From: Croceicoccus pelagius
GTDB lineage: Bacteria > Pseudomonadota > Alphaproteobacteria > Sphingomonadales > Sphingomonadaceae
Assembly: GCF_001661915.1 (NCBI RefSeq)
Contig: NZ_LYWY01000034.1
Span: 124,001-188,000, forward strand
Length of the DNA stretch: 64,000 bases
Reading direction: 5' to 3'
How positions within the stretch are numbered: the first letter of the stretch is position 1; each line of letters starts with the position of its first letter. Shown here piece by piece: positions 1 through 7,544 of this stretch. The notes under the pieces were generated by a model. It was not told the origin of the DNA, did no database searches, and worked only from the letters and a program-made list of their open reading frames with translations. Both the position numbers and the translations under genes were made by a program.

Positions 1-552
1 GAAGAGCCGGACAGCGGCTCGATCGAAATCGGCCAGACCGTGCACCTGGGCTATGTCGACCAGAGCCGCGATCACCTGAACCCCAAGAACAACGTCTGGC
101 AGGAAATCTCCGACGGCCTCGACTACATGAAGGTCAACGGACAGGACATGTCGACGCGCGCCTATGTCGGTGCGTTCAACTTTAAGGGCCAGGACCAGCA
201 GAAGAACGTCGGCAAGCTTTCAGGCGGTGAACGCAACCGCGTCCACATGGCCAAGATGCTGAAGGAGGGTGGCAACGTCCTCCTGCTCGACGAACCGACC
301 AACGACCTCGACGTCGAAACGCTGGGTGCGCTGGAAGACGCGATCGAGAACTTTGCCGGTTGCGCCGTGGTCATCTCGCACGACCGCTTCTTCCTCGACC
401 GTCTGGCGACTCACATCCTCGCGTTCGAGGGCGACAGCCACGTCGAATGGTTCGAGGGCAACTTCGAAGCCTATGAAGAAGACAAGCGTCGCCGTCTGGG
501 CGATGCAGCGGATCGTCCGACCCGCCTTGCCTACAAGAAGCTGACCCGCTGA
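1..552 (+). CDS. ettA: ABC-F ATPase EttA, C-terminal part (5' truncated by window edge)
   Basis: The reading frame is open from base 1 to the TGA at 550-552, giving the last 183 residues of an ABC-F protein. It contains the second nucleotide-binding domain: the signature LSGGERNR, Walker [13 protein letters not shown] and the switch histidine in [11 protein letters not shown]. The ending with [18 protein letters not shown] and a basic tail is typical of EttA, the energy-dependent translational throttle that binds the ribosomal E site and gates the first elongation steps by ATP/ADP ratio. The first ATPase domain and the start lie outside the window. Other ABC-F members such as Uup are less likely because of the EttA-like tail. 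Confidence 0.93.
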   Translation, partial: EEPDSGSIEIGQTVHLGYVDQSRDHLNPKNNVWQEISDGLDYMKVNGQDMSTRAYVGAFNFKGQDQQKNVGKLSGGERNRVHMAKMLKEGGNVLLLDEPTNDLDVETLGALEDAIENFAGCAVVISHDRFFLDRLATHILAFEGDSHVEWFEGNFEAYEEDKRRRLGDAADRPTRLAYKKLTR

Positions 553-560
553 TCCCCACA

Positions 561-600
561 ACCTCCGTTCATGTAAACATACATAAACATGAACGGAGGT
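561..600 (+). terminator. Perfect 14-bp inverted repeat after ettA
   Basis: ACCTCCGTTCATGT (561-574) is followed by a 12-base AT-rich spacer and its exact reverse complement (587-600). It starts 8 bases after the ettA stop, so a transcription end is the natural reading. No T-run follows, so it is not a textbook intrinsic terminator and could instead be a protein-binding palindrome in front of the next gene. Confidence 0.5.
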
Positions 601-697
601 CTGCGGACCGGTTCAGGACCGCGACAGACGGATACATATAGATACGACCACAGCGACCGATACGTGCGCCTAGCGCCGATCCATGTGGAGAGTATCA

Positions 698-1675
698 ATG
701 ACCAGGGCAAAAGCCTTCAATGCGGTGACGGGAGTGATCCTTGCCACCACGATGCTGGCAGGTGCACCGATCGCGCAGGCTGCCGAAATCGCCCCGCGCA
801 ACGGTGCATCCGCGAGCGTCGACATGACCGCCAACTTGCGCGACCGTGAAGAGCGTCGCTCGCAGCGCCGTTCGGAAAACGTCAGCAGCCGCGAAACGCC
901 GCGCCTGCGTTCGACGGGTCGCCAGGAAACGCGCGACACCCGCGCGGAAAACAACCGCCGCACGACTTCGAACCAGTCGAGCCGTTCGGATGAACGTTCG
1001 GGTCGTCAGTGGAACCGGTCGGACCGCCGCAGCGAGACCGCGCAGACGCGTTCGGGCCGTGACTGGAACCGTTCGGACAACAGCGAGTCGCGTACCCGCC
1101 CCGTAACGCAGGCGGACCGCCGCGGCCCTGCCGCTTCGGCTCGCGAAGATCGCCGTTATGAGCGGAACAACACCTACTCGGACCGCGACCGCAACCGCGA
1201 TTATTCAAGCCGGGATCGTGACTCGAACCGTGATCGCGACAACAACTGGCGCGATCGCACCCGTTCGGCCGACAGGAGCGACCGTTACCGGGACCGCGAC
1301 CGCGACTATCGCAGCCGTGACCGCGACTATCACAACCGCGACCGCTATTCCGACCGGAACTATCGCAACTGGGACCGCCGTTGGCGCGATAACCATCGCT
1401 ATGACTGGCACCGCTATCGCAGCCACAACCGTAACCTCTATCGGGTCGGCCGGTATTATTCGCCCTATCGCGACTACCGTTATCGCCGCCTGTCGATCGG
1501 CTTCACGATCGGCTCGCTGTTCTATAGCTCGCGGTACTGGATCGACGATCCTTGGCGCTATCGCCTGCCCGAGGTTTACGGCCCCTATCGCTGGGTCCGC
1601 TACTACGACGATGTCATGTTGGTGAACATGTACAGCGGCGAAGTGGTCGACGTGATCTACGACTTCTTCTGGTAA
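698..1675 (+). CDS. Secreted RcnB-domain protein with Arg/Asp-rich low-complexity centre
   Basis: 325 residues. The ATG at 698 is preferred over the in-frame ATG at 683 because GGAGAG (686-691) sits at ribosome-binding distance. The N-terminus is a Sec signal peptide ending near APIAQA. Roughly residues 40-240 are an Arg/Ser/Asn/Asp low-complexity region with many RDRD and SRDRDY units. The last ~80 residues match the RcnB fold: WRYRLPEVYGPYRWVRYYDD followed by VVDVIYDFFW. E. coli RcnB is a small periplasmic protein in nickel/cobalt homeostasis; this one is much longer, and a metal role is only an inference. A terminator follows at 1705-1738. Confidence 0.8.
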   Translation: MTRAKAFNAVTGVILATTMLAGAPIAQAAEIAPRNGASASVDMTANLRDREERRSQRRSENVSSRETPRLRSTGRQETRDTRAENNRRTTSNQSSRSDERSGRQWNRSDRRSETAQTRSGRDWNRSDNSESRTRPVTQADRRGPAASAREDRRYERNNTYSDRDRNRDYSSRDRDSNRDRDNNWRDRTRSADRSDRYRDRDRDYRSRDRDYHNRDRYSDRNYRNWDRRWRDNHRYDWHRYRSHNRNLYRVGRYYSPYRDYRYRRLSIGFTIGSLFYSSRYWIDDPWRYRLPEVYGPYRWVRYYDDVMLVNMYSGEVVDVIYDFFW

Positions 1676-1704
1676 GGTCAGGGTCGCAGACCTTAGCCGG
1701 AAGG

Positions 1705-1738
1705 ACGGCCCCTCGAGCACCGCTCGGGGGGCCGTTTT
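1705..1738 (+). terminator. Intrinsic terminator of the RcnB-type gene
   Basis: ACGGCCCCTCGAG pairs with CTCGGGGGGCCGT (one mismatch) across a 5-base loop and is followed by TTTT at 1735-1738, 30 bases after the stop codon. It may also serve the minus-strand cytochrome gene ending at 1749. Confidence 0.8.
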
Positions 1739-1748
1739 CTGATGGGTA

Positions 1749-2306
1749 TCAGCGCTTGCCGAAGCCCGGAATCATGCGGCCCAGTTCGCCATTCTTGTCG
1801 ATGAACTGGTGCTTCAGCGCGCCCAGGATATGCAGGATGATGAGGATCATCATCGGCGTCCAAAGCGCCTTGTGGATGCCGATCACCCACTTCCCCGCTT
1901 CGGGATCGTTCGCGACCGGCAGCGCGAACAGTTCGAAAACGCCGAACATGTCGATGCCGCGCCCGAAGGACGACGTCGCGATCCAGCCGAGCAGCGGAAT
2001 CGAGATCAGCAGGATATAGAAGATCGCGTGGACCGTCTTTGCCAGCATGCGTTCCCACGTGGCGTAGTTAGGATCCATAGGGGGCGGCGGGTTCATCAGG
2101 CGCCACGCGATGCGGATCGCGGTCAGGACCAGGACGGTAATGCCCAGCGCCTTGTGCGGGTTCATATAGGCTGCGGCTGCCGGCCCTTCCAGATGCTCAG
2201 CCGCCTCTGCCAGGCGCCAGTTCACGATGACGGCGATTGCGATCAGCCAGTGAAGGATGATCGCGCCAGTCGAGTAACGGGCCTGCGGGGTGTTGATTGT
2301 TGCCAT
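1749..2306 (-). CDS. cybB: Cytochrome b561 family di-heme membrane protein
   Basis: 185 residues starting MATINTPQARYST at 2306; an upstream in-frame start at 2354 would add 16 non-conserved residues. Four hydrophobic helices are visible, with histidines in the b561 pattern: ILHWLIA in helix 1, NPHKALG before helix 2, VHAIFYILLISIPLLGW in helix 3 and ILHILGALKHQFIDKNGELGRM in helix 4. Proteins of this family carry two b hemes and pass electrons from quinol; E. coli CybB is a superoxide:ubiquinone oxidoreductase. It is transcribed divergently from the oxygenase at 2393. The symbol is by family; the physiological acceptor is unknown. Confidence 0.85.
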   Translation of the reverse strand: MATINTPQARYSTGAIILHWLIAIAVIVNWRLAEAAEHLEGPAAAAYMNPHKALGITVLVLTAIRIAWRLMNPPPPMDPNYATWERMLAKTVHAIFYILLISIPLLGWIATSSFGRGIDMFGVFELFALPVANDPEAGKWVIGIHKALWTPMMILIILHILGALKHQFIDKNGELGRMIPGFGKR

Positions 2307-2392
2307 GGCGCTGTGCTTAGCCTTTCGTGACGAAGTCCGCTGCGGACTACTCATGCACTATTGATACAGTTCCAGAAAATCGAAGCAATCAA

Positions 2393-3067
2393 ATGGCAAA
2401 GACCGGACGCACCGACACCGCGAATCAGCGAGAGATCGCGACGATGAACCAGGCTGTCCTGGCCCGCCTGAAAGCCGACGACAGCGTGCAGGTACTGGTC
2501 GACGACAAGCTGCAGCTATTCGGCATTCCCGACTTCTTTTCAGCCGAAGAATGCGAGCGGCTGATGAAGATGGTCGACGAAACGGCCCGCCCCTCACCCG
2601 TGTTCGACGTCGATTACGGCAAGCAGGCGCGGACCAGCTATTCGGGCGATCTCGATCCGTACAACCCCTTTGTCCGCATGCTGCACCGGCGGATGGACGA
2701 TCTGATGGGCGTGCCCGAAAATTGGGGCGAGACCATGCAGGGCCAGCGCTATGCCGTCGGCCAGCAGTTCAAGGCACATCACGACTGGTTCGACACCAGC
2801 CAGCCCTACTGGACCGGCGAGGTCGCGCTTGGCGGACAGCGGGCGTGGACGCTGATGGTCTATCTCAACGATGTAGAGGAAGGCGGATCGACCGACTTTC
2901 CCAAGGCCAATATCGCCGTTCCGCCCCAGCAGGGCACGCTGATCGCGTGGAGCAACGCGAACGCCGACGGCAAGGTGAACATGGAAACGCTGCATGCCGG
3001 AACCCCGGTGGTGAAGGGCGTGAAATACGTCGTGACCCGCTGGTACCGCGCCCGCGCCTGGTATTGA
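2393..3067 (+). CDS. Prolyl 4-hydroxylase-like 2-oxoglutarate/Fe(II) dioxygenase
   Basis: 224 residues from ATG 2393; an upstream in-frame start at 2327 looks spurious. The double-stranded beta-helix Fe(II) triad is visible as H129-x-D131 (in AHHDWFD) and H201 (LHAGTPV), with K211 (VKGVKYVV) as the likely 2-oxoglutarate anchor. WTLMVYLNDVEEGGSTDFP is the usual P4H core strand. This fits the bacterial P4H alpha-subunit-like family of soluble hydroxylases, whose protein or peptide substrates are mostly unknown. It is followed 21 bases later by trxC on the same strand, so the two may be co-transcribed. Confidence 0.85.
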   Translation: MAKTGRTDTANQREIATMNQAVLARLKADDSVQVLVDDKLQLFGIPDFFSAEECERLMKMVDETARPSPVFDVDYGKQARTSYSGDLDPYNPFVRMLHRRMDDLMGVPENWGETMQGQRYAVGQQFKAHHDWFDTSQPYWTGEVALGGQRAWTLMVYLNDVEEGGSTDFPKANIAVPPQQGTLIAWSNANADGKVNMETLHAGTPVVKGVKYVVTRWYRARAWY

Positions 3068-3088
3068 GCAAAGAGGGGAGCCTTCGCC

Positions 3089-3535
3089 ATGACAACGCCC
3101 GCAAGCAGGATCGTCGCCTGCCCATCGTGCAACACGCTGAACCGGGTGCCAGATGCGAAGCGTGCCGAAGAGGCGAAATGCGGCAAATGCGGGGTCATGC
3201 TGTTCCGGGGCGAAGTGCTGACGCTGACGTCGGCGAACTTCGATGTTCATGCGGGCAAGGGCGACTTGCCGCTGCTGGTCGATTTCTGGGCGTCGTGGTG
3301 CGGACCGTGCCGCCAGATGGCCCCGGCCTTCGCCACCGCCGCCCGGCAGCTCGAACCGCAGATGCGGCTCGGAAAGCTCGATACCGAAGCAGAGCAGACG
3401 ATCGCGGGCCGCTATGGCATCCGCTCTATCCCGACGATGATCCTGTTTTCGAAAGGCCGCGAAATCGCGCGTCAGTCGGGCGCAATGCCGACCGGCGCAA
3501 TCGTTGATTTTGCTCGGAACGCCCTGCGGGGTTGA
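3089..3535 (+). CDS. trxC: Thioredoxin 2 (zinc-ribbon thioredoxin)
   Basis: 148 residues. An N-terminal zinc ribbon C11-P-S-C14 ... C31-G-K-C34 precedes a thioredoxin fold with the redox site W70-C71-G-P-C74 and the cis-proline strand SIPTMILF. The zinc ribbon plus WCGPC is diagnostic of TrxC/Trx2, a cytoplasmic disulfide reductase induced by oxidative stress in E. coli (via OxyR). GAGGGGAG lies upstream of the ATG. The same-strand neighbour is a P4H-like oxygenase; a shared redox-stress role is inference. Confidence 0.93.
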   Translation: MTTPASRIVACPSCNTLNRVPDAKRAEEAKCGKCGVMLFRGEVLTLTSANFDVHAGKGDLPLLVDFWASWCGPCRQMAPAFATAARQLEPQMRLGKLDTEAEQTIAGRYGIRSIPTMILFSKGREIARQSGAMPTGAIVDFARNALRG

Positions 3536-3571
3536 TGCGCCGATCAGACGATTCGGGCGCTCACATCGCCG

Positions 3572-4009
3572 ATGATCTCGAAGCTGGCGACGACTTGCGA
3601 TCCGGACGCAACTACATGCACGCCGGTGATCGGACCGCTAGAAATTCACCGCAGGCAGGATCTCGAAGCCTATGCCGATAAGTTGAGGCAGCGTTTCGCC
3701 GATCCGGCGCTAAATCACCGGCTGGCCCAGATCGCGATGGACGGCACGCAGAAGATCCCGCAGCGCTGGCTCGACACGGCCGCGTGGCATGCCGAACGCT
3801 GCGGCAGGACCAAAGCCATCGTGAGCGCGTTCGATGCGTGGATCGACCACGTCGGCGCAAGCGAATTCGTGGACGATCCGGCCAGAAACCGGCTGATCGC
3901 AGCCTATGCCGTTCTTGGCCGGAAGGGCGTGCTCGATCTCTGTTTCGGCAGTAGCGAGGATAGCCCGCTCTGGCCCGATCGAGCCGCCCTGCGCGGCCTG
4001 TTCGAATAG
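3572..4009 (+). pseudogene. C-terminal relic of a mannitol dehydrogenase / fructuronate reductase family gene
   Basis: The open frame encodes 145 residues resembling only the C-terminal helical domain of polyol dehydrogenases: LEAYADKLRQRFADPALNHR, then QIAMDGTQKIPQRWLDT, which matches the family pattern RFxNPAxxHRxxQIAMDGSQKxPQR. A full family member has roughly 480 residues with a Rossmann domain; none of that lies upstream, where trxC ends 36 bases earlier. It is therefore read as a remnant left by deletion. The ATG at 3572 lacks a clear ribosome-binding site. Expression as an independent small protein cannot be excluded. Confidence 0.72.
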
Positions 4010-4012
4010 ACC

Positions 4013-4765
4013 TTACTGCGCCGTCAGGCCGCCATCGACGACGAATTCGGCGCCGGTGATGTACTTCGCACCGTCCGACAGGAGGAACGCGATGGTATGC
4101 GCGATGTCGTCAGGCTCGCCCATGTGCTTCATCGGGATCGCAGCGTTGATCGCGTCATAGCCGTCGGGGTTGTCGGCAATCGCGACCTTCTGCATGTCGG
4201 TCCAGATGACGCCGGGATGCACGGTATTCACGCGGATACCCTTGGCTGCGACTTCGAGCGCGATCGACTTGCTCATCAAGCGCACGCCGCCCTTGCTGGC
4301 CGCATAGGCGGCGGTGCCGGCAATGCCGACAAGTCCGGCGACCGATGACAGGTTGACGATGGCGCCTGCTTCCTGCGCTTCCATGACGGGCAGGACCGCG
4401 CGGCAGCCGAGGTAGACGCTCTTCAGGTTCACATCGATCTGCTTGTCCCAGCTCGCCTCTTCAAGGTCGGCCATGTAGCGCAGCACCGCGATGCCGGCAT
4501 TGTTGACCAGCCCGTCGATGCGGCCTGTGTCCTTTTTCACCGTGTCGACCAGTTCGGTCCAGGCCGCGGCATCTGTCACGTCCTGCACCATGGCCGTTGC
4601 CGTCAGGCCTTCACCACGCAGTTCACTTGCCCGCGCCTCGACCGCGTCGGAATCGAGGTCGGTCAGGTAGATCGCGTGGCCTTCGCGGGCCAGCATACGG
4701 GCGGTGGCAAAGCCCAGTCCTGCTTCGGAGGCTGCGCCGGTGACGATGATGGTCTTCTGGGTCAT
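4013..4765 (-). CDS. Short-chain dehydrogenase/reductase (SDR)
   Basis: 250 residues starting MTQKTIIVTGAASEAGLG at 4765, behind GGAA. Classical SDR features are present: the glycine-rich cofactor motif TGAASEAGLG, the NNAG stretch in VNNAGIAVLRY, the catalytic YAASK, and the C-terminal ITGAEFVVDGG. The aspartates in YLTDLDSD after beta-strand 2 suggest NAD(H) rather than NADP(H). It lies 14 bases downstream of the NTF2-fold gene, so the two form a probable operon behind a TetR regulator. Substrate unknown; such pairs often act on hydroxylated hydrophobic compounds, but that is inference. Confidence 0.88.
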   Translation of the reverse strand: MTQKTIIVTGAASEAGLGFATARMLAREGHAIYLTDLDSDAVEARASELRGEGLTATAMVQDVTDAAAWTELVDTVKKDTGRIDGLVNNAGIAVLRYMADLEEASWDKQIDVNLKSVYLGCRAVLPVMEAQEAGAIVNLSSVAGLVGIAGTAAYAASKGGVRLMSKSIALEVAAKGIRVNTVHPGVIWTDMQKVAIADNPDGYDAINAAIPMKHMGEPDDIAHTIAFLLSDGAKYITGAEFVVDGGLTAQ

Positions 4766-4779
4766 ATAAATTCCGTTTC

Positions 4780-5304
4780 TCAGGCGTTCTTCAACCACTC
4801 GCGATCGTACGAGCGGTCCTGCATGTCGTGGCGGCCGATCAAGGCGTCGGCGAGGTCGGTCTTGAGGAAGGCGTCGGCGGCAGGCTCCTTGCGGGCCCAG
4901 TCGTTCACTTCCGAACGGTGGGCAAAGCGCCACTCGCCGTCGCGGCGCTCGTACCGGTCGATGTAGCGGCCGCAGATCGTCATATCGATCGGTTCGCCAT
5001 CTTCGACGATGCGGTGGAAGGCGTAGAAATAAACCTCGCCGAAAGCCATGTCGACATCGTGCTCGTCGAACCAGATCAGGTGCTGGCCGATAAGATGCTG
5101 GTTTGCAATGTGTTCGACCAGAAGGCCTTGCGCAAAGCGGACGAAATCGGGGCCGCTACCAGCGAAAATCCCATAGTCAGTCGTCGAATCCGGCCAGAAG
5201 GTGCCCATCTGCAGATCGGCGTCGAGCCGGTCCTGCCCGCGCATGTAGCGGGCCGCCAGATCGCGGATCGCGTCTTTGGCGAGAAGCTTTTCGATGTCGG
5301 TCAT
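4780..5304 (-). CDS. NTF2-like (SnoaL-type) protein
   Basis: 174 residues. The pattern is a SnoaL-like cone-shaped alpha+beta barrel: an N-terminal helix IEKLLAKDAIRDLAARYMRG, then strands VYFYAFHRIV, MTICGRYIDRYERRDGEWRF and AHRSEVNDW. This family includes small dehydratases, isomerases and ring-hydroxylase small subunits; the sequence alone does not decide which. It is the first gene of a two-gene unit with the downstream SDR (4013-4765), preceded by a 276-base leader holding hairpins and a palindrome. Confidence 0.78.
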   Translation of the reverse strand: MTDIEKLLAKDAIRDLAARYMRGQDRLDADLQMGTFWPDSTTDYGIFAGSGPDFVRFAQGLLVEHIANQHLIGQHLIWFDEHDVDMAFGEVYFYAFHRIVEDGEPIDMTICGRYIDRYERRDGEWRFAHRSEVNDWARKEPAADAFLKTDLADALIGRHDMQDRSYDREWLKNA

Positions 5305-5334
5305 GTGTCTCTCCCGTTACCTTTTGAAAACGGA

Positions 5335-5405
5335 GCCGGCAGGCGGGTGGTATTGCCTGCCGGCCCAGGTTCAATCTTGCATGGCCGGGGATAAGACGGC
5401 CATGC
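5335..5405 (-). promoter_or_regulatory. Two perfect hairpins in the leader of the NTF2/SDR operon
   Basis: GCCGGCAGGC (5335-5344) pairs perfectly with GCCTGCCGGC (5355-5364). GCATGGCC (5379-5386) pairs with GGCCATGC (5398-5405). Both lie between the tetR stop and the NTF2 start on the minus strand. They could terminate tetR transcription or shape the operon leader; no T-run is visible. Confidence 0.45.
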
Positions 5406-5564
5406 GAGGGAAGCTGAAACTGGGGACCGGTCCGGGAATAGCGCGCAATGGTACTGTCGTTGCTGACATGACTGATCCTTTCCCGTGACCGGCAAGGCAT
5501 GTCGCTGTCTGGCGCCTTGCGGTGCCCTTCTTCGAGGGCAAGCCGAAAATCTCACAGACTTAAA

Positions 5565-5580
5565 TTACAGTGCACTGCAA
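5565..5580. promoter_or_regulatory. Candidate TetR operator (site 1) upstream of the NTF2/SDR operon
   Basis: TTACAGTGCACTGCAA is a 16-bp palindrome with one mismatched pair, directly against the tetR stop codon at 5581. It shares 10 of 16 bases with the palindrome at 6377-6392 on the other side of tetR. The palindromic half-site pattern TTRCA-N6-TGYAA and flanking positions are what an autoregulating TetR repressor would need. Confidence 0.5.
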
Positions 5581-6267
5581 TTATGGATAGGTTTCGACTG
5601 CCCTGATCGCCGCAACTGCAGCCCTCGCCTCGGCCAGTACTTCTGCTTGCAGGTCGCCGGCAAGATGCGGTGCAAGCACTTGGCAGACGGCCAGCCGCAT
5701 GTGCGGGTTCAGCGCGTTGTCGGCGATCGTTCCGCCCGACCATAGAGTGATGAGGCTGACGATCCGCATCGCGAAAAGATTACAGATGATCGAAACCTCG
5801 TGTGCCTCGATCCGGCCACGCTCCGCAAAGTCCTTCAGCACTTCGCCGACATGCCGCTCATAGATCTCGCCCAGTCCGACGAGATCCGGATTACGCACCA
5901 GAACCGTCGCCAGCCCGCGGGCAAGCGACGGTGCGGCCAGCGTTTCGTAGGCGAGCGTGTCGGCAAGCGAATAGAAATAGGCAAGCTCGCCCTCGCCCAC
6001 ATTGTCCATGATACTCAACATGATCCCGTCCGACCGCTCGCGCGCGCTGGTTGCGATGAGGAGATCCTTGGACGAGTAGATGTTGAACAGCGTGCGTTCG
6101 GCAACCTTGGCCGACTTTGCGATCATCTTCATCGAGACGCCGTCGTAGCCATGCTCCGCCAGAAGCTCGTAAGTGGTCGACAGAATACGCTCTCGGCGTT
6201 CGCGCTGACGCGGAGTTAGCGCGCGATGGCCGCCCATATCTTCTGTAACGTCATCGCTTCTAGCCAT
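5581..6267 (-). CDS. TetR family transcriptional regulator
   Basis: 228 residues from ATG 6267 behind GAGGCGGG. The N-terminal TetR DNA-binding domain is clear: RQRERRERILSTTYELLAEH, GYDGVSMKMIAKSAKVAERT and LFNIYSSKDLL. The rest is a helical ligand-binding domain without recognisable ligand specificity. It lies upstream of the NTF2/SDR pair on the same strand and divergent from the levansucrase-like gene at 6411. Palindromes at 5565-5580 and 6377-6392 bracket it, suggesting it controls both flanking transcription units and itself. Confidence 0.9.
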   Translation of the reverse strand: MARSDDVTEDMGGHRALTPRQRERRERILSTTYELLAEHGYDGVSMKMIAKSAKVAERTLFNIYSSKDLLIATSARERSDGIMLSIMDNVGEGELAYFYSLADTLAYETLAAPSLARGLATVLVRNPDLVGLGEIYERHVGEVLKDFAERGRIEAHEVSIICNLFAMRIVSLITLWSGGTIADNALNPHMRLAVCQVLAPHLAGDLQAEVLAEARAAVAAIRAVETYP

Positions 6268-6376
6268 CCCGCCTCTATGGCCGATGGAGGGCGCAGCGCA
6301 AAGCCTGCCTTTTCTTGCGGCTGAACCGGAGCCCCGACGACGAGTAATTATTGCAGAATTTACACCACTTGAAATT

Positions 6377-6392
6377 TTACAAACGATTGTAA
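6377..6392. promoter_or_regulatory. Candidate TetR operator (site 2) in the tetR / GH68 divergent region
   Basis: TTACAA-ACGA-TTGTAA is a perfect 6-4-6 inverted repeat, 19 bases before the GH68 start at 6411 and 110 bases before tetR. The half-site resembles site 1 at 5565-5580. Confidence 0.55.
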
Positions 6393-6410
6393 CTGTCTTA
6401 CCCGCTTCTT

Positions 6411-7544
6411 ATGAATTCCAGCAAGACCTGCGATCCGGACATTTGCACGCTGCGCTGGACGGCGGGCGATTTAGCATCGCTCAACTGGCGGGACTTTGAC
6501 CGGACGGCCAAATTCGCCACGCGCGAAGTCGTCCGGGTAAGCGACGATCTTGACGTATGGGATGCGTGGCCACTGGCCAATGCGACGGGCGCTCCGGTGT
6601 CATGGCGTGGAGGCGAGTTGTGGTTTGCGTTAGCCGCGCCGGTCGACGGCGATCCGGAACTGCGCCACGGCCTTGCCCGCATCCACTGCTTTCATCATGT
6701 GGACGGAGCATTCCGGCACCTCGGCCCTACCCTGCCCGAGGGCTTCTCGCCCGGTTCGCGCGAATGGTCGGGGTGCGCCCGGATGGAAGATGGGCGCGTC
6801 GCGCTCTACTTCACGGCCGCAGGCACGCAGGGACAACAAGGCTCGGTCAATCGCCAGCGCCTCTTGCGCACACGCGGCGCGTTGTCGGATGGCGATAGGA
6901 TCTTTGCAGGCTGGGAACCGCTGGAAGAACTTATTGCGCCTGGCACCGGCCCTTACATGTGCACTGATCTTCCCGGTGGCGGCATCGGCACGATCAAGGC
7001 TTTTCGCGATCCCTTTGCCTGGACCACGGCGGCGGGGCGCGAGATGCTGCTCTTCACTGGATCGGCAAAAACATTATCGGATCCGTTCAACGGGGTGATC
7101 GGCCTGGCCGAGTTGGACGCATCGGGCGCCTATCGCCCCCTGCCCCCCCTGATCGATGCAACGGGACTCAATAACGAGTTGGAGCGCCCGCACATCGTGG
7201 CCAAAGACGGGCTGCTTTACCTGTTCTGGTCGACGCAGGCGTCGGTTTTCACCCACAGCGTCAAGGCACCGACCGGGCTTTACGGCGCCGTCGCCGACCG
7301 GATCGAAGGGCCGTGGACCCTGCTCAATTCCGACGGGCTGATCTTCGCCAATCCGCAGGATGAGCCGTTCCAGGCCTATAGCTGGTGGGTTCTGCCCGAC
7401 ATGCGGGTGACGAGCTTTGTCGACTATTGCGGGATCGGCGATCCCGACGCGAAGGAAAAGCCGCAGGGCCGCACGCACTTCGGCGGAACCTTTGCGCCTT
7501 TTCTTCGCATCGAGCTCGACGGGGCGAACACCCGCCTCGCCTGA
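6411..7544 (+). CDS. Glycoside hydrolase family 68 (levansucrase/inulosucrase type)
   Basis: 377 residues. The five-bladed GH68 signature residues are all visible: nucleophile D51 in DVWDAWPL, transition-state stabiliser D200 in KAFRDPF, and the acid/base region E256/E258 in NELERPHIV; also QAYSWWVLPDM and FGGTFAPFL near the C-terminus. Such enzymes split sucrose and transfer fructose to water or growing levan. There is no recognisable N-terminal signal peptide, as in Zymomonas levansucrase, which leaves by other routes. It is divergent from tetR and abuts putP tail to tail at TGATCA (7542-7547). It is shorter than the ~420 residues common in Gram-negative members. Confidence 0.85.
   Translation: MNSSKTCDPDICTLRWTAGDLASLNWRDFDRTAKFATREVVRVSDDLDVWDAWPLANATGAPVSWRGGELWFALAAPVDGDPELRHGLARIHCFHHVDGAFRHLGPTLPEGFSPGSREWSGCARMEDGRVALYFTAAGTQGQQGSVNRQRLLRTRGALSDGDRIFAGWEPLEELIAPGTGPYMCTDLPGGGIGTIKAFRDPFAWTTAAGREMLLFTGSAKTLSDPFNGVIGLAELDASGAYRPLPPLIDATGLNNELERPHIVAKDGLLYLFWSTQASVFTHSVKAPTGLYGAVADRIEGPWTLLNSDGLIFANPQDEPFQAYSWWVLPDMRVTSFVDYCGIGDPDAKEKPQGRTHFGGTFAPFLRIELDGANTRLA

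Noticed and set aside
1190-1420. Regular short repeats suggestive of a CRISPR or satellite
   Set aside because: They are codon-level repeats of Arg-Asp units within the RcnB-type gene; units vary and there are no uniform spacers.
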